In this document: in pieces, positions 50,309-60,376 of the stretch
Position numbering within the stretch: position 1 is the first letter of the stretch
Layout: every line of letters begins with the position of its first letter
DNA from: Flavobacterium sp. J372
GTDB lineage: Bacteria; Bacteroidota; Bacteroidia; Flavobacteriales; Flavobacteriaceae
Direction: 5' to 3'
Assembly: GCF_024699965.1 (NCBI RefSeq)
Contig: NZ_JAJOMZ010000004.1
Coordinates: 682,001 to 746,000, forward strand
Length of the DNA: 64,000 nt
Notes under the pieces: generated by a model
What the model saw: only the letters and a program-made list of their open reading frames with translations
Database searches by the model: none
What the model was told of the DNA's origin: nothing
Translations under genes and position numbers: made by a program

Positions 50309-53014
50309 ATGAGAAAATTATTACTCGCGGCTCTATTCGCTATTTTCTGCATTTCCTTTGGTAATGCTCAGGAAGGCGGCTGGAGGCCAGTTGATAAGAA
50401 AGACGCCGGCGCTAACGGAGAGGTGAAAGAATCTCTCATGAAAGTTACCGGAGGATTTTTTCTTTTTGATGCGCAGACGCTAAGGCAGCCACTTGCAGGC
50501 GCCGGCAGCAAAGAATCTGGCGCGCAGCCTGTTGTTATTGCTATTCCTGATGTAAATGGCAACATGGAGCAATATGCAATGTATGAATCTTCAAACTTTG
50601 CGCCTGAACTACAGGCCCAATATCCTGAAATACGTGCCTATGCAGGTAACAGCCTTCAGAATCCATCAGCAGTGCTTAGGCTAAGCCTGTCTCCTAGAGG
50701 ATTGAGCGGTATGGTACTGCGTGAAGCAGGTAAAACTGAATTTATTGAACAGTATACAAGCGGCACCAGTAATGTGTATATTGTTTTCAATGCCGAAGGC
50801 AAAAGAGAAAGAGGCAGGCTGCCTTTTACCTGTCTTACAAAACATGATAGCAATGTAGATGCTGTTATCGACCCATCAGCACGCCGTGCAAGCGATTTGA
50901 TCTTCAGGACGTACAGGCTTGCACTATCATGTAATGGAGAGTATACTCAATACCATGCTAATGTTGCAGGAGTATCAAACGGTACAGACGCACAAAAGAA
51001 ACAAGCCGCTCTCGCTGCAATGAATGCTACTATGACCAGGGTTAATGGTGTTTTTGAACGTGACCTTGCCGTAAAACTTATAATAATTGCCAATAATGAC
51101 AGTGTTATATACACAAATGCAAATACAGATCCTTATACAGGCATGGGTTCATGGGCTTCTCAGCTTAACAGTACGCTTACCAGTGTTATAGGCGAAGCTA
51201 ATTATGATATAGGACACTTTTTTGGAGCTTCCGGAGGCGGAGGCAGCGCCGGTAGTATAGGCAATGTATGTATCAACGGTTTTAAAGACCGGGCGTATAC
51301 ATCACCTGGAATAGGAGGCCCTGAAGGAGACTTTTTTGATATAGATTATGTTGCACATGAAATGGGCCACCAAATGGGCGCCAACCATACGTTTACTTAC
51401 ACAGGAGAAAACAACCCTGTAAATGTTGAACCTGGTAGCGGTAGTACAATCATGGCCTATGCAGGCCTTGGCGAACAATATAACGTGCAATTGCATTCAG
51501 ACGATTATTTTACTTACAGGAGTATATGGCAGATACAGAATTACCTTAATACCCAGTCATGTGGTACCACAGCTGCACTTACAAATCCTGCTATTACAGT
51601 TACAGCACCCGCCGCCGTAACAATACCAAGAGGCACAGCTTTTGTTTTGCGTGCTGTAAATCCTGAAGCAAACCTAAATACTGTTACATACACCTGGGAG
51701 CAGGACAATGATGCAACAACATCGGCTGCATTTACAACTAACAGCTTTGTTTCTCCAACTAAAACAAACGGGCCTAACTTCAGGTCAGTGCCACCTACAA
51801 CCTCAGGTGTAAGGTATATGCCTAATCTGACATCAGTGATTGAAAACAACTTAACGCCTACAACCCTTTGGGAAACCGTAAATACTAATGCACGCCAACT
51901 TAATTTTGCCCTCACAGGAAGAGATAATGTAGCAGGCGGAGGCCAGACAAAAACTGATTTCATACAGATTAATGTTAGCAGTACAGTTGGCCCGTTTACG
52001 GTTACATCACAAAACACGGCAAACGTTTCATGGGCAATTGGCAGTACGCAGACTATAACATGGAATGTGGCAAATACAACAAATTTCCCTGTTAGTACTT
52101 CAAATGTAAATATCAAGCTATCTCTTGACGGAGGTCTTACATACCCTGTTATGCTTGCCGAAAATACGCCAAATGATGGTTCGCAGTCAATAACTGTACC
52201 AGCAGTAAGCGGTACAAATTGCAGGGTAATGGTTGAAGCTGTTGGTAATATTTTTTATGCTCTTAACACCACGCCTTTTAAAGTAGGCTTAGTAACAGCT
52301 TGTACAAGTTATCCTACAAATACACCATTTGCTGTACAAGATGGTACAGGTACTTCAAGTTCTGTAATAGGCCCTATTTATTACTCTAACCAGGTTGTAA
52401 CAGGTACAGGAACTATTGCAGATGTTAACGTAAGTGTCAATCTTCAGCATACATCAATCCGCGATATATTAATGGCTATAAGGCATCCTGATAATACCGT
52501 AATTTTCCTATGGCAAAATCAATGTGGCTCTCAGGATAATTTCAATATAACATTTAATGATGGTTCTCCTGCAGTTGTATGTGCTGAGCCTACTACCGGT
52601 ACATACGCGCCAAGCTCTGCGCTATCCGCTCTTAACGGCAAAGGTGTTGCAGGTACATGGTCACTAATGATTGCTGATGGATACGCAGGCAATACGGGGC
52701 AGGTGTTATCATGGAACCTTGAAATATGTGCCGAGCAGGCTGCAGCTTCTACAGAAGAATTTGCAATGCAGGATTTAGCAATTTATCCTAATCCTAACAA
52801 TGGTAACTTTACAGTTAGCTTTACCTCTGGTACCGGAGAAGATATTAAACTTGGTGTTTATGATATGAGAGGCAGGCAGGTAATGCAGAAATCATATGCT
52901 AATACAGGTGCGTTTTCAGGTAACATAAATCTTGATAATGTACAGGCAGGTGTTTATCTTGTAACTGTTGAAGATGGTGCAAACCGCGTTACTAAGAAAA
53001 TTGTTGTTCAGTAA
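50309..53014 (+). CDS. T9SS-secreted reprolysin-like metallopeptidase with P-domain
   Basis: About 901 residues; start at 50309 (MRKLLLAALF, signal ends GNAQ). Propeptide of ~190 residues; metzincin catalytic domain with HEMGHQMGANH (HExxHxxGxxH zinc site, about residue 350) and the Met-turn STIMAYAGL; a PKD/Fn3-like middle; a proprotein-convertase P-like beta domain (~680-820; IRDILMAIRHPDNT, GTWSLMIADGY); and a T9SS type A sorting domain (LAIYPNPNNGNFTVSF ... KKIVVQ). A secreted zinc protease, probably for nutrition. Strong terminator after it; convergent with pth. Confidence 0.92.
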   Translation: MRKLLLAALFAIFCISFGNAQEGGWRPVDKKDAGANGEVKESLMKVTGGFFLFDAQTLRQPLAGAGSKESGAQPVVIAIPDVNGNMEQYAMYESSNFAPELQAQYPEIRAYAGNSLQNPSAVLRLSLSPRGLSGMVLREAGKTEFIEQYTSGTSNVYIVFNAEGKRERGRLPFTCLTKHDSNVDAVIDPSARRASDLIFRTYRLALSCNGEYTQYHANVAGVSNGTDAQKKQAALAAMNATMTRVNGVFERDLAVKLIIIANNDSVIYTNANTDPYTGMGSWASQLNSTLTSVIGEANYDIGHFFGASGGGGSAGSIGNVCINGFKDRAYTSPGIGGPEGDFFDIDYVAHEMGHQMGANHTFTYTGENNPVNVEPGSGSTIMAYAGLGEQYNVQLHSDDYFTYRSIWQIQNYLNTQSCGTTAALTNPAITVTAPAAVTIPRGTAFVLRAVNPEANLNTVTYTWEQDNDATTSAAFTTNSFVSPTKTNGPNFRSVPPTTSGVRYMPNLTSVIENNLTPTTLWETVNTNARQLNFALTGRDNVAGGGQTKTDFIQINVSSTVGPFTVTSQNTANVSWAIGSTQTITWNVANTTNFPVSTSNVNIKLSLDGGLTYPVMLAENTPNDGSQSITVPAVSGTNCRVMVEAVGNIFYALNTTPFKVGLVTACTSYPTNTPFAVQDGTGTSSSVIGPIYYSNQVVTGTGTIADVNVSVNLQHTSIRDILMAIRHPDNTVIFLWQNQCGSQDNFNITFNDGSPAVVCAEPTTGTYAPSSALSALNGKGVAGTWSLMIADGYAGNTGQVLSWNLEICAEQAAASTEEFAMQDLAIYPNPNNGNFTVSFTSGTGEDIKLGVYDMRGRQVMQKSYANTGAFSGNINLDNVQAGVYLVTVEDGANRVTKKIVVQ

Positions 53015-53026
53015 TTAAATCGGATA

Positions 53027-53060
53027 AAAAAGGGGATACAGCGATGTATCCCCTTTTTTA
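53027..53060. terminator. bidirectional terminator between the metallopeptidase and pth
   Basis: AAAAAAGGGGATAC pairs with GTATCCCCTTTTTT, 12 bp after the metallopeptidase stop and just beyond the restored pth stop. Confidence 0.85.
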
Positions 53061-53074
53061 TTTAATACTTATAA

Positions 53075-53694
53075 TTATTTGCCGTTATAGGTACTCATTG
53101 TGTTGGCAAGTCCGCTTAGTGCAAATGAGCGTACAGCTTCCGCTGTTACATCAAGCCTTTCAGGCAATGCACTTTTTCAGCTTCGCTCCATTCTCCAAGC
53201 ACGTAGTCAACCTGCCTTCCTTTCTTAAAATCATCACTTATTCCAAACCTAAAGCGGGGGTAATCACCATTGCCCAGTACTGTCTGGATGTTCTTTAAGC
53301 CGTTGTGCCCTCCATCACTGCCTTTACCTTTAATTCGGATGGTACCAAAAGGAAGGTTAAGGTCATCTGTGATAACCAGAATGTTTTCAGCAGGAATTTT
53401 TTCCTGGTCCATCCAATACTTAATTGCTTTTCCACTAAGGTTCATATAAGTGTTGGGCTTAAGCAGGTAGAGGGTACGTCCTTTTAGTTTGTATTCAGCC
53501 ATTGTTCCAAGTTTCACCGTTGCAAAATCAAGGTTTTCTTGTCTGGCAATATGCTCTACAATCTTGAAACCAATGTTGTGACGTGTATTAACATATTCAG
53601 CGCCGATATTACCAAGGCCTGCTATAAGAAATTTCTTCATGGGGTCAATTTCATCCTTTTCCGGATTTGAAAACAGTTTGCTAAACCAGTTCAT
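53075..53694 (-). CDS. pth: peptidyl-tRNA hydrolase, apparent frameshift near the 3' end
   Basis: Frees tRNA from peptidyl-tRNA dropped by ribosomes. Visible: FLIAGLGNIGAEYVNTRHNIGF with catalytic His, KPNTYMNLSG, DDLNLPFG, GSDGGHNGLK, and YPRFRFGI. As written the frame stops early at 53146, but reading the T-run at 53173-53177 as six bases gives the natural ending EKSALPERLDVTAEAVRSF and a stop at 53075-53077; the span is then 3n+2. The N-terminus has a ~18-residue extension before MKKFLIAGLGN, seen also in some flavobacterial Pth; either ATG could be used. Part of a prs-rplY-pth group now split by the large T9SS gene. Confidence 0.92.
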
Positions 53695-53852
53695 GGGGCA
53701 AAGATAGGGTTTTAGTATAATTTATTTTAATGTAATGCAATAGGGAATATGCTGTGCTAATTGTTATATTTTAAATTTTAACATGGTCACTTTCAGTAAA
53801 ATCAGATTTATCATCTAATATTTAACTAACTTTGGAAGTTACTCAATATACA

Positions 53853-56800
53853 ATGTATAGTCGGAAAAATTTCTTTGTCGGCAAGATTCTGTTTTTTATA
53901 CTGCTGCTAAGCGGTATAAGCGGGTATGGGCAAAATTTTTCGCTACAGGTCACACCAACCGCGGTTACATGTGCAGCCCCCGGCTCTCTCTCATTTAGTG
54001 TTTCAGGGGAAGCTCCTGGCATTCTTGTTACATATAATGTTTACCTGATGCCGGATATCGCAAACCCCGTAGGCCAAACTACAACTACATCAGTTACAGG
54101 GCTGGCGCCAGGTAACTATTATGTTACCGCCACGCAAAATTTGCCCGGCGGAGTTATTACAGCAACAGGGCAGGCGAGGATAAGAGATAATACACAGCTT
54201 GCCGCAACCATAATAAATACAACCCAGTTATGCATCGGTGAAGGTGGCGGTTCGTTTACTGTAAATGTAACATCAGGGGAAGCTGCTACATATGAAATTT
54301 TTTGGGGCCCTACTATCCGGCCGCCACAAACATCTTCTCTTTTTGAAAATCTCGCTCAGGGGTTCTACGGCGTTAAGATAACTGATATTTGCGGTAACGA
54401 AGTTGAGCTATATCCTACAGTTGCACCAGGTACAGTATTCTCGGTTGGACTACTTCAAGTTTTGCCAATATTTAATAGTTGTAATGAAGTTCTGACAAGG
54501 CTAGCTATCGGCAGTAACCCTAATGATGGTAATGCACCAATAGCGTATCCTATAACTGTAAAATATACCATACATAACGGCAGTTCTGACACTGTAATTG
54601 ACCAGGTAATAACTTCTGGTGACCAGTGGTATTTGGAAGTATTTCAGCCACTCCCGTTTGTGTCATTTGATCAACTTGTTGATGTTGATGTAATGGTGTA
54701 TCATCCTTGCGGACAAAGAGAATATACTGCCTTTGGTTCGCCACCGGGCCAAGTGCCAATAGCTATACCTAAGATTCAGGCTACAGGGGGCTACGGCCTT
54801 GCCGGCTGTGCACAAAAGTTTCTTAAGGTAAATGTTGCCAACTTTTCGCCACCCTATACAATTAATTTTTCTACAGCGCCCGCCGGTTTTAATCCATCTG
54901 CGGCAAATGCACAATACCCGGGCCCGTATACAGAGACTAACATACAATTTGGCAGCGAGGCCATGCCTGTGCCTGTAGGCCCGTATACCGCCGTAATTAC
55001 AGATGCCTGCGGCCAAAGCAGAGATGTTCTTTTTATGGTTACACCAACAATGCAGGTTGAAGCAGACGCATTTAATTATGATTGCGTAAATAATCTTGGC
55101 TATATAAATGCACAGCTTGTAAGTGATGAGGCTCCTGTAGTGCTCGACAAAGCAATCCTTACGCAAGCCCCTGAAGAGTATGAAGCCACTACGCCGCTGG
55201 ATGTAAGTACGTATATCAGTGATAACGATATCCTGGAGTTACCGGGCCTGCCCCCGGGTGTGTACTGGTTTAATTTTTCCGATGAATGCGGCAACACCCT
55301 CACCAGGTCAATACGTGTTCCGGAGAATGTACCTTCGGTAATGATAGGCGATAAGCAGCCTGACTGCAGCCCCGGGCTAGGCACTGTGACGATAAGTACG
55401 CACAACCCGCCGCTATCAGGAGTAAAGATTATGATTGCTCCGCCGGAGTTCCCGTATCCGCTGCCATATGATGCGTCCTTTAACATAAACAGCCAGGGCG
55501 TATTTTACATGGATGGCCTGCCACCGGGAGACTATCGTTTTATGGGCATAGATGTATGCTACAATCCGGATAAGCCAAGGTATTACGTAGCAAAAGTAGA
55601 AGGATATACAATTAATAAAAATAATTTGCAGGTTATTCCGGGCTGCAATAGTTATGACATTATCCTCAATTATGAAAGTAATGCTGCAGGGGAAACGTTC
55701 TGGATACAGAAACAGCTTTCTAACGGTAGCTGGGGCCATCCGGAAACGGATTATCCTTATACTGAAGGAAGTGTGCCTAATAATACTACGGCAATAAAAA
55801 TACAATCGCAGGAAACCCTTACAGCAAACGGATGGTCAGGTATATATAGGATATTGCGGTACCATCAGGCTTATGCCCCTGTAACAGGACGAAAAGAATG
55901 TATTGCCATAATACATAATTTTGAGCTGTATCAGGGTCTACAGCTTTTGGAAACCAATATACTAAGCTGTCCCGGAGACCCCATAAGCCTTGAAGTGGTA
56001 ACAAATGCTGTATTGCCGGCACAGTATACCATCATTCGCAGAAACAACATCCCGTATTTAATACAAAACGGGGAAGATAATATTTTCACAGGGCTTACTG
56101 AAGCCACATATACCGTAACCATATCAGACTCCTGCGGCCAGAATATTACTGTTGATATCACCACCCAGGATGCCACCCCACTTGTTGTGGTGAACGATCC
56201 CGGCACACTGTTTACCTGTGACGTAGGGAATGATGGCGAAGACACATTTGACCTCTCATTTCAAAATGCAGGCATACTGGGCAGCCAGGATCCGGATGAA
56301 TATACTGTTACATACCACGCCACGCAGGAAGAAGCCGATGCAGGTACAGGCGTGCTGCCAAACACTATTGTTAGCGGACCGGCTACAATTTATGCACGTG
56401 TTATACGCAATGACAGCCCTGTATGCCATGAAACAATAGCCTTCGCACTTCAGCTTTACCAATCGCCTGTGCTTAATATTACTACACCGGCAGCATTCTG
56501 CGAAGGGCAGACGGTTACGCTTACCGCCCCGGCAGGTTATGCAGGTTACCGGTGGTCTAACGGTGCCATTACAGAGCAAATTGCTGTAGGGACGGCAGGA
56601 GATTACACCGTAGTTGTCACCAATGAACATGGCTGTGAATCTTCGCAGACAGTTACTGTGGTAGCCTCACCGGTACCTGAAATTGAAAGTATAGATGTGA
56701 TTGATTTTGCTGAGAGCAATACCATTACCGTAAACATAAAGCCGAACGAGGTGCCGATGTACCCCGAGTATTCTCTTGATGGTGTAACTTACCAGCAGAG

Positions 56801-57152
56801 CAATGTTTTTGAGAATTTGCTGACGGGGGAATATACTGTATTTGTAAGGGATAGTTTCCGTTGCGGATTTGACCAGGAAACAGTATACGTATTGGACTAC
56901 CCGAAATTCTTTACGCCAAACGGAGACGGCACAAATGACAAATGGCGTATAAAGTTCTCTACCATACAAGAGCCCAATATGATAGTACATGTTTTTGACC
57001 GTTTCGGTAAGCTTGTCTATTCATTTGATGCCAATGACGAAGGGTGGGATGGCAGCTTTGAGGGTGCCCCGCTGCCGGCAACCGACTACTGGTTTATTGT
57101 AAAACGCCAAAGCGGCCGTGAGTATCGCGGGCACTTCTCGCTGGTAAGGTAA
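53853..57152 (+). CDS. T9SS type B (gliding-motility-associated C-terminal) surface protein
   Basis: About 1,099 residues; start at 53853 (MYSRKNFFVGKI, signal ends GYGQ), downstream of a TAACTTTG -7 element (53827-53834) that rules out the TTG at 53832. The body is a chain of SprB-type beta domains without long exact repeats, each with V-T-D-x-C-G-x-x features (ITDICGNEV, ITDACGQS, FSDECGN, ISDSCGQN). The last ~85 residues are a T9SS type B sorting domain (YPKFFTPNGDGTNDKW ... GWDGSFEGAPLPATDYWFIV). Type B cargo such as SprB is bound at the surface through SprF-like partners; no sprF is next to it. Confidence 0.88.
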   Translation: MYSRKNFFVGKILFFILLLSGISGYGQNFSLQVTPTAVTCAAPGSLSFSVSGEAPGILVTYNVYLMPDIANPVGQTTTTSVTGLAPGNYYVTATQNLPGGVITATGQARIRDNTQLAATIINTTQLCIGEGGGSFTVNVTSGEAATYEIFWGPTIRPPQTSSLFENLAQGFYGVKITDICGNEVELYPTVAPGTVFSVGLLQVLPIFNSCNEVLTRLAIGSNPNDGNAPIAYPITVKYTIHNGSSDTVIDQVITSGDQWYLEVFQPLPFVSFDQLVDVDVMVYHPCGQREYTAFGSPPGQVPIAIPKIQATGGYGLAGCAQKFLKVNVANFSPPYTINFSTAPAGFNPSAANAQYPGPYTETNIQFGSEAMPVPVGPYTAVITDACGQSRDVLFMVTPTMQVEADAFNYDCVNNLGYINAQLVSDEAPVVLDKAILTQAPEEYEATTPLDVSTYISDNDILELPGLPPGVYWFNFSDECGNTLTRSIRVPENVPSVMIGDKQPDCSPGLGTVTISTHNPPLSGVKIMIAPPEFPYPLPYDASFNINSQGVFYMDGLPPGDYRFMGIDVCYNPDKPRYYVAKVEGYTINKNNLQVIPGCNSYDIILNYESNAAGETFWIQKQLSNGSWGHPETDYPYTEGSVPNNTTAIKIQSQETLTANGWSGIYRILRYHQAYAPVTGRKECIAIIHNFELYQGLQLLETNILSCPGDPISLEVVTNAVLPAQYTIIRRNNIPYLIQNGEDNIFTGLTEATYTVTISDSCGQNITVDITTQDATPLVVVNDPGTLFTCDVGNDGEDTFDLSFQNAGILGSQDPDEYTVTYHATQEEADAGTGVLPNTIVSGPATIYARVIRNDSPVCHETIAFALQLYQSPVLNITTPAAFCEGQTVTLTAPAGYAGYRWSNGAITEQIAVGTAGDYTVVVTNEHGCESSQTVTVVASPVPEIESIDVIDFAESNTITVNIKPNEVPMYPEYSLDGVTYQQSNVFENLLTGEYTVFVRDSFRCGFDQETVYVLDYPKFFTPNGDGTNDKWRIKFSTIQEPNMIVHVFDRFGKLVYSFDANDEGWDGSFEGAPLPATDYWFIVKRQSGREYRGHFSLVR

Positions 57153-57270
57153 GCAACAATTTAAAGTACGAAGAGACGAGTGATTTGTATAGATGGTGGC
57201 ATATTGTAAAGGCTACCGCCGCCGGGCGTGAAGTTTCCCAAATAAATAAATCAACACATCACCGAATAAA

Positions 57271-57299
57271 AAAAAGCGTCCCTTGTGAGGACGCTTTTT
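57271..57299. terminator. terminator of rplY
   Basis: Perfect stem AAAAAGCGTCC / GGACGCTTTTT with a 7-base loop, 20 bp after the rplY stop; works in both directions. Confidence 0.85.
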
Positions 57300-57318
57300 A
57301 TATTCTGGAAATACTGAA

Positions 57319-57930
57319 TTACTTTTTCTTTCCTTTTGCAGGCGCTTTTGCAGCTTTTGCAGCTTCTTGCGCAGCCTTCATAGCAGCACGAGAGATACGT
57401 ACCTGTACAACCACTGTGTTTTCAGGGTTTAGGATTTTGAAGTTGTTAGTCTCTATTTTAGTAACATAAAGTTTGTTACCCATTTCAAGTTCAGAGATGT
57501 TAGCCTCAACAAAGTCAGGCAGGTTTGCAGGAAGTGCACGCACTTTAAGCTTGCGCTGGTTTAGGCGTAGCACACCACCACCAAGTACACCTGGCGAAGT
57601 ACCAACAATTTTCACCGGTACATCCATAGTGATCTCTTTGTCATCCTTCAGTTGGTAAAAGTCAATGTGAAGGATTTTGTCGCTCACAGGGTGAAACTGG
57701 ATGTCTTGAAGGATAGCGTTGTATTGCTTACCGCCATCAAGGTCAATTACAACAGTGTGTACGTTTGGAGTGTAAACCAGCCCTTTGAAAGCAAGGTCTT
57801 CTGCTGTAAAATGCACTGGCTGTTCTCCTCCGTATAACACGCAAGGAACCATTCCAGCATTACGTGCCGCACGCGTTGCCGCTTTGCCCACGCTTTCTCT
57901 TTCAGATCCTTTAATCGTAATCGATTTCAT
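57319..57930 (-). CDS. rplY: 50S ribosomal protein L25/general stress protein Ctc
   Basis: 203 residues: the L25 5S-rRNA-binding domain (~1-90), the TL5/Ctc C-terminal domain (~95-180) and an Ala/Lys-rich tail ([12 protein letters not shown]) usual in Bacteroidota. Starts 29 bp after the prs stop, so it is in the prs operon. Confidence 0.95.
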   Translation of the reverse strand: MKSITIKGSERESVGKAATRAARNAGMVPCVLYGGEQPVHFTAEDLAFKGLVYTPNVHTVVIDLDGGKQYNAILQDIQFHPVSDKILHIDFYQLKDDKEITMDVPVKIVGTSPGVLGGGVLRLNQRKLKVRALPANLPDFVEANISELEMGNKLYVTKIETNNFKILNPENTVVVQVRISRAAMKAAQEAAKAAKAPAKGKKK

Positions 57931-57959
57931 TTGAAATAAAAATATAGTTAATAAAAAAA

Positions 57960-58901
57960 TTACACAATAAACTTACCGCTTATGCTCCTGTTATCCTGCA
58001 CCATGTGCATCACATCGGCAAAAAGGCCGGCGCAAGATACAACTTTTATCTTACTGCTTTCCTTCTTCAGCGGAATACTGTCGGTCACAATAAGTTCAGA
58101 CAGTTTAGAATTTTCGAGCTTTTCATACGCATTGCCGCTTAATATGGCATGTGTACAAATGGCGCGTACGCTCAGTGCGCCTCTTTCTATCATAAGGTCG
58201 GCTGCTTTTGCAAGCGTGCCTCCCGTGTCAACCATGTCATCAATCAGCACAATGTTGCGGCCTGTCACTTCACCTATCAGCTCCATCGTTTCAATTACGT
58301 TGGCTTCCTTGCGCTGCTTGTAGCAAATCACTACATCACTGCTCAGGAACTTGCTGTAAGCATACGCTCTTTTTGAGCCACCCATATCGGGCGAAGCAAT
58401 CGTCAGGTTCTCCAGGTTCAGCGCCTTAATGTAAGGCACAAAGATGGTCGAGGCAAACAGGTGGTCAACCGGTTTCTCGAAGAACCCTTGTATCTGGTCG
58501 GCATGCAGGTCCATCGTCATGATGCGTGTTGCACCTGCGGTCTCAAGCAGTTTGGCAACAAGTTTGGCGCCTATCGGCACACGCGGCTTGTCTTTCCTGT
58601 CCTGCCTTGCCCAGCCAAAGTATGGTATCACGGCAGTAATGTGCCTGGCCGATGCCCTTTTGGCTGCATCTATCATCAGCAGCAGTTCCATCAGGTTATC
58701 CGAGCAGGGGAAGGTAGAGCATATCAAAAATACTCGTAAACCCCTTATAGACTCTTCAAAGCTTGGCTGAAACTCGCCATCGCTGTATTTTGAGAACGTT
58801 ACCTTACCCATAGGCACGCCATAGCTTTTGGCTATCTGCTCTGCCAGGTAAACACTTTGCGAACAGGCAAATATTTTAGCCTCCGGTTCTGTGTGCGGCA
58901 T
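57960..58901 (-). CDS. prs: ribose-phosphate pyrophosphokinase
   Basis: Makes PRPP from ribose 5-phosphate and ATP for nucleotide, His and Trp synthesis. 313 residues; [37 protein letters not shown] and the PRPP loop [12 protein letters not shown] (about residue 220). First gene of prs-rplY. A TAACTTTG -7 element on the minus strand (58954-58961) gives a ~50-nt leader containing a TTAG tandem tract. Confidence 0.97.
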   Translation of the reverse strand: MPHTEPEAKIFACSQSVYLAEQIAKSYGVPMGKVTFSKYSDGEFQPSFEESIRGLRVFLICSTFPCSDNLMELLLMIDAAKRASARHITAVIPYFGWARQDRKDKPRVPIGAKLVAKLLETAGATRIMTMDLHADQIQGFFEKPVDHLFASTIFVPYIKALNLENLTIASPDMGGSKRAYAYSKFLSSDVVICYKQRKEANVIETMELIGEVTGRNIVLIDDMVDTGGTLAKAADLMIERGALSVRAICTHAILSGNAYEKLENSKLSELIVTDSIPLKKESSKIKVVSCAGLFADVMHMVQDNRSISGKFIV

Positions 58902-58953
58902 TTTAATTGTTTGTTTAGTAGTTAGTTAGTTGTTGTGTTGTGCAATCAGCGTG

Positions 58954-58961
58954 CAAAGTTA
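58954..58961 (-). promoter_or_regulatory. -7 element of prs
   Basis: TAACTTTG on the minus strand, about 52 bp before the prs ATG; the -33 is not evident. Confidence 0.45.
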
Positions 58962-59025
58962 GGAATTTAATTTAAGGTTAAAAGTAATTTTCCGCTTATT
59001 TTTCTGTGAGTTACAGATTATTTTT

Positions 59026-59033
59026 TAAATTTG
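59026..59033 (+). promoter_or_regulatory. -7 element of the tRNA-Leu gene
   Basis: TAAATTTG, 16 bp before the first base of the tRNA; the -33 region is T-rich but has no exact TTG. Confidence 0.5.
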
Positions 59034-59049
59034 CACCCACAATTGCATT

Positions 59050-59129
59050 GCCTGGATGGCGGAATTGGTAGACGCGCACGACTCAAACTCGTGTACTTAG
59101 GTGTGTGGGTTCGATTCCCACTCCAGGTA
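59050..59129 (+). tRNA. tRNA-Leu (anticodon CAA)
   Basis: Acceptor stem GCCTGGA pairs with TCCAGGT (one G-U pair), discriminator A. D-arm GCGGAATTGGTAGACGC; anticodon arm CACGA-CTCAAAC-TCGTG with CAA at the anticodon; long class II variable region; T-arm GTGGG-TTCGATT-CCCAC. The 3' CCA is not encoded. Reads the UUG codon. A terminator follows directly. Confidence 0.95.
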
Positions 59130-59131
59130 CT

Positions 59132-59161
59132 GAAAGCTCCTCATTTGAGGGGCTTTTTTTT
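59132..59161. terminator. terminator of tRNA-Leu, possibly shared with the DUF3570 gene
   Basis: AAGCTCCTCA / TGAGGGGCTT stem with a T-run of eight, right after the tRNA and 6 bp beyond the stop of the convergent DUF3570 gene. Confidence 0.85.
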
Positions 59162-59167
59162 ATCACC

Positions 59168-60358
59168 CTACTTAAACTTAAAGTTAAAACTCACAATATC
59201 CGAATCAAGATTGGTTGACCGTGTGTAATGCCCGTACCGTATCTCGAGCATGGTGAGGCGTTGTATGCCGAAGACACCATTTACCGGGGCAATGTGAAAG
59301 CCGAGTCCCATAAAATGGCTGTCGAATTTAGACAGGTCATAATTGCTGGTAAAAAATTCGTTGAGGGCGGTGTGCATTTCAAACCCATTAAAGTATTTGG
59401 CGGCACTTTGCGTATAATACCTGTAGAACGGACTCACCGAGAAAAACGGCGAGATCTTTACCGGCACTTCAATATTCGCGGTATGTGATTTCACGCCCCA
59501 GTCATCGGTATAAAACCGGTAGTAACCTCTTATGATTACGTTGTCACCCAAAAAGTAACTGCCGCGCACCGCAAGCGGAATCTTCAGCCTGCTTTCCGGA
59601 AGCTTTTCCTGGTGAACGCTGCCATCAGCAAAATACACGCGGTGAAATGGTAGTGCCAAGTAACCCTGCTGCGCCACAACATCGGCCTGGAAGAGAAGTT
59701 GAAAGTTTTTATTCACGATTTGCGAATAGCTCAGCGACCCGAGAAAGGTATTACGCCCGCTTGTACCGCTGCTGCGCGTGTCGGCATCACCCCGCAATTC
59801 CGTTGGTGCCACCATTTTCACCTGGTCTATGTACGTCTGGAAACGTGCCGTAAACTCTCCATTTCTGTCCTTGGTTTTTTTGGCATAGCTAATGTTTCCG
59901 CCGAACGACTGGTAATCATATTCGGTAGATGAGGATACGCCCGCGCCAATAGTTGTACCTTTTTCTTCATTTTCCCTCACGTAAGTTAATGAAGGATAGA
60001 TGCGGATATCTGACGATGATGCTGATGAATTCGCCTGGAGGTCAACCTGATCTGAAGATGCCGATGTATAATGGTCTACACCCAGCTCCACATTAAAATT
60101 GTGCTTAATGCCGCTTTCGCCATACTTTACAAGGTTCACATCAATGATGTTTGATATGTCGGTCAGCTTTTCAGAGCCGATGCCTCCTGTAACCGCGGCG
60201 TTATTACCATCCTGCCGGTAGTAGCTCGACACGAGGTCTATCTCCTCAATCTTCAGTTTTTTTGATTTGTAAGAACTGGAGTCCTGTTCTTTTTCTGATT
60301 GTGCATAAGCCCTCATTAAACCCAATAATGCAAGCCCGGTGATAAAGTAGCGTTTCAT
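59168..60358 (-). CDS. DUF3570 outer-membrane beta-barrel protein
   Basis: 396 residues; signal ends AYAQ (about residue 20). The whole mature protein has alternating polar and aromatic strands and ends in a beta-signal-like VSFNFKFK, in line with an outer-membrane barrel (SLTYVREN, GGNISYAKKT, IIRGYYRFYTDDWG, SVSPFYRYY). DUF3570 proteins have no assigned function known to me. Last gene of a four-gene operon with a thioredoxin-like protein, ApbE and a DUF4266 lipoprotein; gap to DUF4266 is 18 bp. Confidence 0.88.
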   Translation of the reverse strand: MKRYFITGLALLGLMRAYAQSEKEQDSSSYKSKKLKIEEIDLVSSYYRQDGNNAAVTGGIGSEKLTDISNIIDVNLVKYGESGIKHNFNVELGVDHYTSASSDQVDLQANSSASSSDIRIYPSLTYVRENEEKGTTIGAGVSSSTEYDYQSFGGNISYAKKTKDRNGEFTARFQTYIDQVKMVAPTELRGDADTRSSGTSGRNTFLGSLSYSQIVNKNFQLLFQADVVAQQGYLALPFHRVYFADGSVHQEKLPESRLKIPLAVRGSYFLGDNVIIRGYYRFYTDDWGVKSHTANIEVPVKISPFFSVSPFYRYYTQSAAKYFNGFEMHTALNEFFTSNYDLSKFDSHFMGLGFHIAPVNGVFGIQRLTMLEIRYGHYTRSTNLDSDIVSFNFKFK

Positions 60359-60376
60359 GTTTACTGACTTGAAATA

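Noticed and set aside
53832..53852. TTG start for the T9SS type B gene
   Set aside because: The TTG is part of the -7 element TAACTTTG; the ATG at 53853 gives a normal signal peptide.
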